A model generated the notes under the pieces. It did no database searches, had not been told where the DNA came from, and saw nothing but the letters and a program-made list of their open reading frames with translations. A stretch of DNA of 64,000 nucleotides from Nicoliella lavandulae (GTDB taxonomy: Bacteria > Bacillota > Bacilli > Lactobacillales > Lactobacillaceae), in NCBI RefSeq assembly GCF_037546185.1, contig NZ_JAWMWH010000001.1, positions 620,001 to 684,000 of the forward strand, written 5' to 3'. Position numbers and translations under genes: made by a program. Shown here piece after piece: positions 1 to 8,400 of this stretch (its first letter is position 1; each line of letters begins with the position of its first letter).

Positions 1-208
1 CCAAGTCGTATTGCTTAAAGTCAACTGAATTGACCCGTGGAGTTAAGTCACCATCTTGGTGGCGCGTAATCATCGCATTGTTGACGCCGTAGTTATCAAC
101 GGGGCAATGCAGTAATTTACTTAATACTTGTGGATATGTACCTGATGTTAAGTCACGATCACCATCGTAACCATTGGTAATTGAATCACCTAGTGCTAAA
201 ATTTTCAA
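1..208 (-). CDS. SGNH/GDSL-family hydrolase, N-terminal part (runs off the left edge)
   Basis: Only the first 69 codons are in the window. The protein begins MKILALGDSITNGYDG, which holds the GDSIT block with the catalytic serine of SGNH/GDSL esterases and lipases (family knowledge). The start is a TTG at 208-206, behind a GGGAGG ribosome binding site at about 214-220 on the minus strand; no ATG fits. The rest of the catalytic triad lies outside the window, so the substrate cannot be told. A cytosolic acyl-esterase or acetyl-hydrolase role is likely because no signal peptide is visible. Confidence 0.8.
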   Translation of the reverse strand, partial: MKILALGDSITNGYDGDRDLTSGTYPQVLSKLLHCPVDNYGVNNAMITRHQDGDLTPRVNSVDFKQYDL

Positions 209-279
209 AATAATGCCTCCCAAATTAGTAGATTGTTTCTATTATATATGAAGCTCGTTTAAAATAACATAATTGCACA

Positions 280-358
280 TGCTATAATATAGTTCCTTGG
301 CAGGGGCCACGTTATTTCGGTCATGACCAACTAGCAATTAAGCTAGTTGGTTTTTTAT
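280..358 (+). ncRNA. orphan promoter plus terminator unit; possible ~60-nt RNA
   Basis: An extended -10 box (TGC then TATAAT, 280-288) is followed within about 40 bases by a 9-bp hairpin, CCAACTAGC (327-335) and GCTAGTTGG (342-350), and a run of T, a typical intrinsic terminator. No ORF lies between them and no gene enters from the left on this strand. A perfect 10-bp palindrome GGTCATGACC (319-328) overlaps the hairpin foot. The unit would give an RNA of about 60 nt. I recognise no known RNA family. It could be a small RNA, a short leader, or a chance arrangement. The next gene has its own promoter at 378-406. Confidence 0.35.
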
Positions 359-377
359 TTAGGAGTGATTAATGCTA

Positions 378-406
378 TTTACTAACTTTTAATACGCTGC
401 TATAAT
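378..406 (+). promoter_or_regulatory. promoter of the DeoB-like/nucleoside transporter pair
   Basis: TTTACT (378-383), a 17-base spacer, then TATAAT (401-406) preceded by TGC, an extended -10 as at several other promoters in this window. It lies 46 bases upstream of the start codon at 453. Confidence 0.55.
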
Positions 407-452
407 TATTTTAAAGATTTTAAGAATTTTTAAAGGTTAAGGAGAACGGCAA

Positions 453-1283
453 ATGAACTTTCGCAGAATTATCATTATCGATATTGCCTCGCTCGGAATG
501 GGTGAAGCAGGTGATGCTAATCGTTATCATTCCATTGGTGCTGATACCATCGGTCATTTGGACGAACAATTTTCAGAAATGTTGAAATTACCAACATTAG
601 AGTCACTTGGCTTTGGAAATATTCGTTGGGACCATCAGTTGCAAACAGTGCCCATGGTTGAGCATCCCAAAGGTTTTTACGGCAAGATGCACGCTAGAGT
701 AAATGCTAGCCATGCTTCATCAACATTACGTGAAATGTTTGATTATTCTGAACCGCTTCGGGTGGTCAGTATCTTTAATAACTTAGCGCGGCAGGGGTTT
801 TCAAACGTTTTAATATCGCGGTTCGTGAATTACTTAGAAACGCAAGATGTTTGTAAGCAAGTCCAATGTGCGAATGATGATTTGTCGTTTATTGAAGTTC
901 TCAACCACTTAAAGAAGGTTGGTGAAGGAATCATTTATAATCAAGTTCCAGAGCTAGCCATTGCAGCGCGTAAGCACCATGCTAAAGAGTATGCATCGCG
1001 TTTAATGATCATTGACAAACAAATTCAATTATTAATGGATACAATGTTAGATACAGACTTATTGATGATTACTTCCAGTTTTGCTAAGGATGTTGACTTT
1101 GATCAACCCACCACGCGGGAATACTTACCAATTATTCTGTACACTAAACAAATTGAACAGGGGCACTCGCTTGGCATTCGTAGAACGCTAGGGGATGTGG
1201 CTACTACCATTATGGATAATTTCACTAATCCAATAAATAAGAATGATTTTAAACATAGCTTATTAAATGAATTAACCAAATAA
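453..1283 (+). CDS. DeoB-like protein (phosphopentomutase family) lacking catalytic residues
   Basis: The 276-residue protein starts like phosphopentomutase (alkaline phosphatase superfamily): GMGEAGDANRYHSIGADTIG parallels the GIGEAPDA...GADTLGH block of DeoB, and TTREYLPIILY near the C-terminus parallels HTREYVPLLVY. Family members are about 390 residues; here most of the cap domain is missing. Key residues are gone: the MDS metal aspartate reads IAS, the GKDT phospho-threonine region reads SHASST, and the ADHGND metal motif reads SSFAKD. It is therefore probably not a mutase. The frame is intact with a good ribosome binding site (AAGGAG), so it is a maintained pseudoenzyme rather than a decaying gene. 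It sits directly upstream of a nucleoside transporter, which suggests a role in nucleoside uptake or sensing; that part is inference. Confidence 0.75.
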   Translation: MNFRRIIIIDIASLGMGEAGDANRYHSIGADTIGHLDEQFSEMLKLPTLESLGFGNIRWDHQLQTVPMVEHPKGFYGKMHARVNASHASSTLREMFDYSEPLRVVSIFNNLARQGFSNVLISRFVNYLETQDVCKQVQCANDDLSFIEVLNHLKKVGEGIIYNQVPELAIAARKHHAKEYASRLMIIDKQIQLLMDTMLDTDLLMITSSFAKDVDFDQPTTREYLPIILYTKQIEQGHSLGIRRTLGDVATTIMDNFTNPINKNDFKHSLLNELTK

Positions 1284-1386
1284 TACTTCAATTTGAAGGG
1301 AGTGATGTGTGACAAATTGGTGATTTGTTGCGATGTTACTTGTTTTTATCACAATTCTTATTTATTTAACGGAAAGGGTTAGATTA

Positions 1387-2640
1387 ATGTATCTCTTAAT
1401 TAATATCTTAGGAATCTTAGTGTTCCTAGCGATTGCGGTTCTATTCTCAAAGAACCGGAAAAAGATTAACTGGCGTTCAGTTGTTACTGTTTTAATTTTG
1501 AACCTAGTAATTGCCTTCCTATTGACTGAATTTTCATGGGGTCGTGAAGCAGTTAAAGCGGCTGCCGATGGATTTAGTGGATTAGTAGAAGTTGCAAATG
1601 CTGGGATTGGTTTTGCGTTACCTAGTTGGCTTGCATTGAAGACACCTGACTTTGTCACTAGTGCATTACTTCCAATCCTCTTGATCGTTCCAGTGTTTGA
1701 TATTTTAACTTACATTGGGGTATTACCATTCTTGATCAAGTGGATTGGCCGGGGGCTTTCTTTCGTTACTGGTCAACCAAAGTTCGAATCATTTTTCTCA
1801 GTTGAAATGATGTTCTTAGGTAACACCGAAGCGCTTGCCGTTTCACAATTACAATTAAAGCAAATGAAGGCTAATCGTGATTTAACGATTGCGATGATGT
1901 CCATGTCCTGTGTGACGGCTTCTATTTTAGGAGCATACGTCCAACTAGTACCAGGACAATTTGTTTTGACTGCGGTTCCATTGAATATTTTAAACGCCGT
2001 TATTGTTACTAGTATTTTAAACCCAATCGAAGTCTCACCAGAAGAAGATACGATTGCTAAGATGGGTTCCAGTTCTTCAGTTGCTGAAGAAGCTGCTGAA
2101 AAGGATAATGGGGATTCAGAAAATGGTCGCGAACCATTCTTCTCATTCTTAGGTGATTCCATCTTAGGTGCTGGTAAATTGATCTTAATTATCACTGCTA
2201 ACGTGATTGCATTCGTTGCTTTAGCAGCATTGATTGATAAGTTATTAGGATATATTAATCCATGGATTTCACTTGAACATCTCTTGGGAATCGTAATGTT
2301 CCCATTCGCATGGTTAATGGGTCTTGACACTCACCATGCCTTTGAATTTGCTCAATTAATGGGTAAAAAATTAGTTACGAACGAATTCGTAATTATGCAA
2401 CAAATCACTAAGAACATTAATAATCACAGTATTTTCCCTCCTCACTACCAAGCTCAATTAGTTGTATTTATTACTTCATTTGCGAACTTAAGTACTGTTG
2501 GAATGATCATTGGAGCATTTAAGGGAATTGTTGGTAAGGCCCACAACGACTTAATCAGTAAGAACGTTGGGTACCTATTACTATCAGGAATTCTAGTTTC
2601 TCTAATGTCAGCAGGAATTGTTGGATTATTTGTTTGGTAA
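1387..2640 (+). CDS. CNT/YjiH-type nucleoside transporter
   Basis: A polytopic membrane protein of 417 residues with about 9-10 hydrophobic segments. The block PKFESFFSVEMMFLGNTEAL resembles the substrate-site GxTEA region of concentrative nucleoside transporters, and VPVFDILTYIGVLPFLIKWI resembles the preceding helix. It would import nucleosides with protons or sodium across the cytoplasmic membrane. I chose the ATG at 1387 (MYLLINILG) over the upstream start at 1333 because GGAAAGGG lies about 9 bases before it and the resulting N-terminus looks like that of relatives. It follows the DeoB-like gene by 103 bases with no terminator between, so the two are probably cotranscribed. A hydrophilic, Glu/Ser-rich loop follows the ILNPIEV segment. 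The exact substrate is not shown by the sequence. Confidence 0.8.
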   Translation: MYLLINILGILVFLAIAVLFSKNRKKINWRSVVTVLILNLVIAFLLTEFSWGREAVKAAADGFSGLVEVANAGIGFALPSWLALKTPDFVTSALLPILLIVPVFDILTYIGVLPFLIKWIGRGLSFVTGQPKFESFFSVEMMFLGNTEALAVSQLQLKQMKANRDLTIAMMSMSCVTASILGAYVQLVPGQFVLTAVPLNILNAVIVTSILNPIEVSPEEDTIAKMGSSSSVAEEAAEKDNGDSENGREPFFSFLGDSILGAGKLILIITANVIAFVALAALIDKLLGYINPWISLEHLLGIVMFPFAWLMGLDTHHAFEFAQLMGKKLVTNEFVIMQQITKNINNHSIFPPHYQAQLVVFITSFANLSTVGMIIGAFKGIVGKAHNDLISKNVGYLLLSGILVSLMSAGIVGLFVW

Positions 2641-2660
2641 AATTACATTTAATCACTAAC

Positions 2661-2690
2661 GAAGGCAGCCATTTGGCGGCCTTTTTATTT
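2661..2690 (+). terminator. intrinsic terminator after the nucleoside transporter
   Basis: Hairpin AAGGCAGCC / GGCGGCCTT with one mismatch, followed by TTTTTATTTT. Confidence 0.75.
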
Positions 2691-2699
2691 TATGAAAAA

Positions 2700-2728
2700 T
2701 TGCAATTATATTTACAATAAGATATTAT
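2700..2728 (+). promoter_or_regulatory. promoter of the GH70 gene pair
   Basis: TTGCAA (2700-2705), 17-base spacer, TATTAT (2723-2728); the start codon is 46 bases further on behind AGGAT. The two GH70 genes are separated by only 13 bases, so this promoter probably drives both. Confidence 0.6.
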
Positions 2729-2774
2729 TAAAAATAAGTTAAGATGACACGATTTAATAAGATAGGATCCTTTC

Positions 2775-5408
2775 ATGATAAATAAAAAAATTACCTGGTT
2801 CCTTACCGCTGCTACTTTGTTTGTAACTAGTGGCATGATTAATTCATCACCAGTAAGAGCCGCTCGAATTAGTTTCACCCAAATAAAAAAATACAATCGC
2901 GCTTATAACCATACTGCCAAGTCATTTACCACAGTAGATGGCTTTTTAACTGCTGATTCATGGTATCGGCCTAAGAAAATTTTAAATAATGGAAAACAGT
3001 GGGTAAATTCTACGCACCACGATAAGCGGCCGTTATTAATGAGTTGGTGGCCAAATAAGCAGACTCAAATTAACTATTTGAATTTTATGAATAATAATGG
3101 TTTTGGTCCTAATTTTTCATTACATAATAATGATGACTCTCAAAATGATTTAAACGTTGCGAGTCGTCAAGTTCAAGTAGCAATTGAGCAAAAAATTACT
3201 AGTGAAAATGGTGATACCAGTTGGTTAAAAAAGTTAATTACAACGTTTGTTAACTCACAACCACAATGGAACATTAAAAGTGAAAATTATAACTATAATG
3301 ATGGATTCCAAGGCGGTTCACTTCTGTATGGCAATAGTAAATTGACCCCTGCTGCTAATTCTAAGTACCGCATTATCAATCGTTATCCAAATATGCAGAC
3401 TGGTAAAATTGGCTATGATGATGAAGGTCAATCCGATGGCAATGAATTTTTATTGGGTAACGATGTTGATAATTCGAATCCGGTGGTTCAGTCTGAAGAC
3501 TTGAACTGGGTTTATTATTTAACTCATTTTGGTGATATTACCCAGCATGATTCAAATGCAAACTTTGATGGCATTCGGTTTGATGCAGTTGACAATGTCG
3601 ATGCTGATTTATTGAATATTACCGCTAACTACTTTAAGCAGGAGTACCATGTTAACCAAAGTGATCAAAATGCTAACAATCACATGTCTATTTTGGAAGA
3701 TTGGGCTGGTAAGGATCCTAACTATATTGAAGACCATGGCAATAACCAATTGACGATGGATGGGGATCAACATTTTGCAATGATTAATTCATTAGCGTTG
3801 CCATTGAAACAGCGATTAAGCATGAAGCATTTAAATGAATATACGATTGTTGATAATCGTAGTAATGATACGACTCAAAATCGGGCAATTCCTAATTATT
3901 CATTTATGCGGGCCCATGATAGTGGGGTGCAAGAGCTCCTATTTCAAATTATTAAAGATAAATATGATGCTAAGTTTAACGGGGGTAAGATCAATCCAAC
4001 TTATCTTCGTAAGGCGTTAAAAATTTATGATGCTGACGAAAAGGCAACTAACAAAAAGTATACCTATTACAATATTCCTGCCAGTTATGCGTTTATGTTA
4101 ACTAATAAGGATACCGTCCCACGGATTTATTATGGTGATATGTATACTGATGATGGCCAATTTATGGCCCATAAGTCACCATATTATGATGCGATTGAAG
4201 CGATGCTAATGGCCAGAATTAAGTATGTGGCTGGTGGTCAACGAATGCGGGTCCAATCAGGATTATTGACTTCCGTTCGCTTTGGGAGTGGTGCGAATAC
4301 AGTAAAGGCTACTGGAAATGCCAAAACACGGACTTCTGGGATTGGGGTCATAGTTGGCAATCGACCGAACCTAAAGTTAAAAGCTAATGATAAGATCGTA
4401 TTGAACATGGGCGCTGCCCATAAGAATCAAGACTATCGTTCTGTAATTACACCCACTAGTAATGGATTAGCAACTTACTCGAATGATGATGCCGCTTTAG
4501 TTGATAATCAATCGATAAAGACAAATCAAAAGGGACAATTAATTCTTACTGGTAAGCAATTAAAGGGTTATAGTAATCCTCAGTTATCAGGCTATCTTTC
4601 GGTTTGGGTCCCGGTTGGCGCCAGCGCTAATCAGGATGTTCGAACGAATAGCAGCAATGCCCAGCGCAGTCGCAAGCAAACATTTCGGTCCAATGCAGCA
4701 TTAGACTCTCAAGTGATTTTTGAGGCTTTTTCAAATTTCCAATCAATGCCTAAAAATCACAGTCAATATGAAAATGTGGTGTTAGCGAATCGAGTTGCTG
4801 ACTTCAAAAAGTGGGGCATTACGTATATGCAACTACCACCTCAATATCGTTCGGTTAGCGGGAATTCATTTGTTGATGCGACGACCCAAAATGGATACGC
4901 ATTTAATGATCGGTATGATCTAGGATTTAACAGTCCGACTAAGTATGGGACGGCAGATGAGTTAGCCAACGTGATTAAAACCTTTCATAATAATGGCATT
5001 AAATCATTAGCTGATTTTGTGCCCAACCAACTTTATAATCTCCCCGGGCAGCAAGTTGTTTCCGCTACCAGGGTGGATATGAATGGTAAGCCAATTAAGG
5101 GTGCTAACATTAACAAACGCCTATACGTAGCAAATGCAATTAGTAGTAAAAATAACTATCAATTTAAATATGGTGGGGCATTTTTAGGTGAATTAAAGCA
5201 ACAACATCCCCAATTATTTAAAACGAAACAAATTTCGAATGGGCAACGGTTAGTTGCTAATCAACCATTGAAACAGTGGAGTGCTAAGTATTTAAACGGA
5301 AGTAATATTCAAGGACGTGGAGCCGACTATGTATTACAAAATCCTGCTGATAAACGTTACTATATGGTTAACCATCAACATATTTACTTACCTTCATCAA
5401 TTAAGTAG
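2775..5408 (+). CDS. secreted GH70 glucansucrase, minimal form without glucan-binding repeats
   Basis: This 877-residue extracellular enzyme should use sucrose to build alpha-glucan. A signal peptide ends near residue 29 (SSPVRAA). The catalytic core begins at about residue 53 (TVDGFLTADSWYRP) and runs almost to the end, so the variable N-terminal region and C-terminal repeats usual in this family are absent. Catalytic residues by family pattern: nucleophile D270 in FDGIRFDAVDNVDADLL, acid/base E308 in HMSILEDW, transition-state stabiliser D382 in RAHDSGVQ. The last motif carries S-G-V where classical dextransucrases have S-E-V, at positions known to affect linkage choice. The core closely resembles the first catalytic domain of the next gene, so the two probably arose by duplication. 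Linkage type cannot be stated from sequence alone. Confidence 0.92.
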   Translation: MINKKITWFLTAATLFVTSGMINSSPVRAARISFTQIKKYNRAYNHTAKSFTTVDGFLTADSWYRPKKILNNGKQWVNSTHHDKRPLLMSWWPNKQTQINYLNFMNNNGFGPNFSLHNNDDSQNDLNVASRQVQVAIEQKITSENGDTSWLKKLITTFVNSQPQWNIKSENYNYNDGFQGGSLLYGNSKLTPAANSKYRIINRYPNMQTGKIGYDDEGQSDGNEFLLGNDVDNSNPVVQSEDLNWVYYLTHFGDITQHDSNANFDGIRFDAVDNVDADLLNITANYFKQEYHVNQSDQNANNHMSILEDWAGKDPNYIEDHGNNQLTMDGDQHFAMINSLALPLKQRLSMKHLNEYTIVDNRSNDTTQNRAIPNYSFMRAHDSGVQELLFQIIKDKYDAKFNGGKINPTYLRKALKIYDADEKATNKKYTYYNIPASYAFMLTNKDTVPRIYYGDMYTDDGQFMAHKSPYYDAIEAMLMARIKYVAGGQRMRVQSGLLTSVRFGSGANTVKATGNAKTRTSGIGVIVGNRPNLKLKANDKIVLNMGAAHKNQDYRSVITPTSNGLATYSNDDAALVDNQSIKTNQKGQLILTGKQLKGYSNPQLSGYLSVWVPVGASANQDVRTNSSNAQRSRKQTFRSNAALDSQVIFEAFSNFQSMPKNHSQYENVVLANRVADFKKWGITYMQLPPQYRSVSGNSFVDATTQNGYAFNDRYDLGFNSPTKYGTADELANVIKTFHNNGIKSLADFVPNQLYNLPGQQVVSATRVDMNGKPIKGANINKRLYVANAISSKNNYQFKYGGAFLGELKQQHPQLFKTKQISNGQRLVANQPLKQWSAKYLNGSNIQGRGADYVLQNPADKRYYMVNHQHIYLPSSIK

Positions 5409-5421
5409 GGAGTTTCATTGA

Positions 5422-8400
5422 ATGAAAGAGAATCAATCTAAATCACGATATAAATTATATAAATCTGGTAAAAATTGGGTGATTGCATCCTTAATGACGA
5501 TTTCACTAGGGATTGGATACCAAATTAATCATCAATTACTTGTAAGTGCTGCTGATGATCAACCATCAACAAGTGCTAGTTTAAATAGTGATAGCAGTGC
5601 CAGTGATTCAAGCAGTAGTGCAAGTGCAGCTACTTCAACTAGTGCCGATTCTATGGTTGCTAGTAGCGCAACTAGCAGTGAATCATCAGCTAATACTAAT
5701 CATGCTGATTCCAGTGCTGTTACTAGTTCGAGTGCTGATTCAAATAGCAGTAGTAATTCAACTAGTAGTGATTCAACTAGTAGTGATTCAACTAGTAGTG
5801 ACTCGGCTAGCAGCAGTGTTAACGAAAGTAGTTCTAGTGCAATGGCTAGTAGTGCTTCTGAAAATATCAATGTGAAGTCCAAGCCCGTGGTCGGAATTAG
5901 TGCTAAGAATACCAAACTAGTTAAACAGTTAATTAAGCAAAATAATGTTGATAATATTAAGCAAATTAATGGTAAATATTACTATGTTGATTCATTTGGT
6001 GATCCGCATACGAATGTGACGGTCCAACTAGGTAAATATGTGCTTAGCTTTACTGGTAAAAACGGTGCGTTAGTTGATAGTAACCAAAATGATATTGAGT
6101 ATGGTTTGAATCAGTTAAATAATGAATATACTGAACATAATTCATTTGATAGTGTTGATTCAAATAGTATTACAACAACGGACGGTTTCTTAACGTCTAA
6201 TTCTTGGTATCGACCAAAGGATATTTTAAAAGATGGTAAGACTTGGACGGCCTCAACGAATACTGATATGCGGCCACTATTAATGACTTGGTGGCCAAAT
6301 AAACAAATTGAGGTTAACTATCTAAACTACATGAATCAACATGGGATTGGACCTAATTTCTCATTACATGAAATTAATGATGAGCAAACTTTATTAGATT
6401 CATCTGCCCAGGATGTTCAAAAGGCAATTGAACAAAAAATCACTCAAAATAATGGTGATACAACATGGTTAAAGAATTTAATCAATACGTTTGTGGATTC
6501 GCAATCATTATGGAATATTAATAGTGAAAATAAAGGAACTGACTCCCTGCAAGGTGGATCACTGTTATTTAATAACAGCGCCTATACCCCAAGTGCTAAT
6601 TCAAATTATCGATTGATTAATCGAGCCCCAGCTAATCAAACGGGAGTGCAATTATACAATTATGATTTATGGAATGGTTCCGAATTCTTACTAGCTAATG
6701 ATGTTGATAACTCTAATCCAGTCGTTCAGGCTGAAGACTTGAACTGGCTTTATTACATGATGAACATTGGGTCCATTGCTAAAAATGATCCAGATGCTAA
6801 TTTTGATGGATTACGAATTGATGCAGTTGATAATATGGATGCTGATTTACTTCAGATTACGGCTGACTACTTTAAGGATGCCTATAAGACCAATCAAAAT
6901 GATGCTAATGCGAATAGCCATCTATCCATTTTAGAAGATTGGAGTAAAAATGATGCTTACTACTTACAAAAGCATGGTCAAAATCAATTAACAATTGATG
7001 ATTTACTCCACTTTAACATGATGTCAGCATTGAACGGTAAGCCAGGCCAACGGTTAGGCCTTGATACCCTAATTAATGGTAGTTTAGTAGATCGAACGAA
7101 TGACAGTACTCAAAATCAAGCAATTCCAAATTACTTTTTTGTTAGAGCTCATGATAGTGGAGTGCAAGATATTTTATTCCAAATTATTAAGGATAAAATT
7201 AACCCTAATTCAGATGGGGCTCACTTTACGACCGATGAAATTAACCGGGCGTTAGCCTACTATGATCAAGACACTAATGCAACGAATAAACAGTATACTT
7301 ACTACAATATTCCAGCTTCTTATGCATTAATGTTAACGAATAAAGATACAGTCCCTAGAATTTATTATGGTGATATGTATACAGACGACGGCCAATATAT
7401 GGCTACTAAGTCGCCGTATTTTGATTCAATCCAATCAATGTTAACTGCGCGAGTTAAATATGTAGCTGGTGGTCAATCCATGGCAATGAACAATGGTGTT
7501 TTGACTTCGGTTAGATATGGTAAGGGTGCTGATACAGCTACTGAAGTAGGGGATGCTACTACCCGGAATTCAGGAATTGCAGTTGTGGAAAGCAATAACC
7601 CGAATTTATCGAACACTAGCGTAACGATTAAAATGGGGGCCAGCCATAAGAATCAAGCTTACCGACCATTAATGTTAACAACTAATAATGGAATTCAAGA
7701 GTTCAATAGTGATGCTGAAGCTAGCAATAATGTCATCTATACAGATGCCAATGGGAACTTAACTTTAAATGCCGATCAAGTGAAAGGATATAGCAATCCA
7801 CAAGTATCAGGATATCTATCAATGTGGGTCCCAGTAGGAGCTAGTGACAATCAAGACGTTAGAACCCAGTCAAGCACTACTAATAGTACTGATGGGAATA
7901 CCCTTCATTCTAATGATGCTTTGGACTCAAACGTTATCTTTGAAAGTTTTTCTAATTTCCAAGCAATGCCCCAAAATAATAATCAGTATTTAAATGCAGT
8001 GGTAGCTAAAATGGCACCAACTTTTAAGCAGTGGGGAATTACTTCCGTTCAGTTGCCACCACAATATCGTTCCGTTACTGGGAATGACTTTTTAGATTCA
8101 CTTGTTCAAAATGGGTATGCATTTAGTTATCGTTATGATATGGGTTATGGGACGCCAACTAAGTATGGTACGATTGATCAATTAACGACAGCCATTAAAT
8201 CTTTGCACACGCAAGGAATTCAAGCGATTGCTGACTTTGTGCCAGACCAACTATATAGTCTAAATGGTGAACAGGTCGTTTCAGCTACTCGAGTGGATCA
8301 AAGTGGTAACTATATTCACGGTGACTCCATTTATAAAAAATTATACGTTGCTAAAACGATCAGCAATGGAACTGATTACCAATCTAAGTTTGGTGGTAAG

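Noticed and set aside
1773..2330. 185-codon antisense frame inside the nucleoside transporter
   Set aside because: It mirrors the codon pattern of the real gene, and encodes no recognisable domain.
5588..5875. Val/Leu-rich +1 frame in the same linker
   Set aside because: Repeat artefact in an alternative frame of a clearly coding region.
5700..5915. Antisense Leu/Glu-rich frame opposite the serine-rich linker
   Set aside because: A low-complexity product of the AGT/TCA repeats; no start signals.
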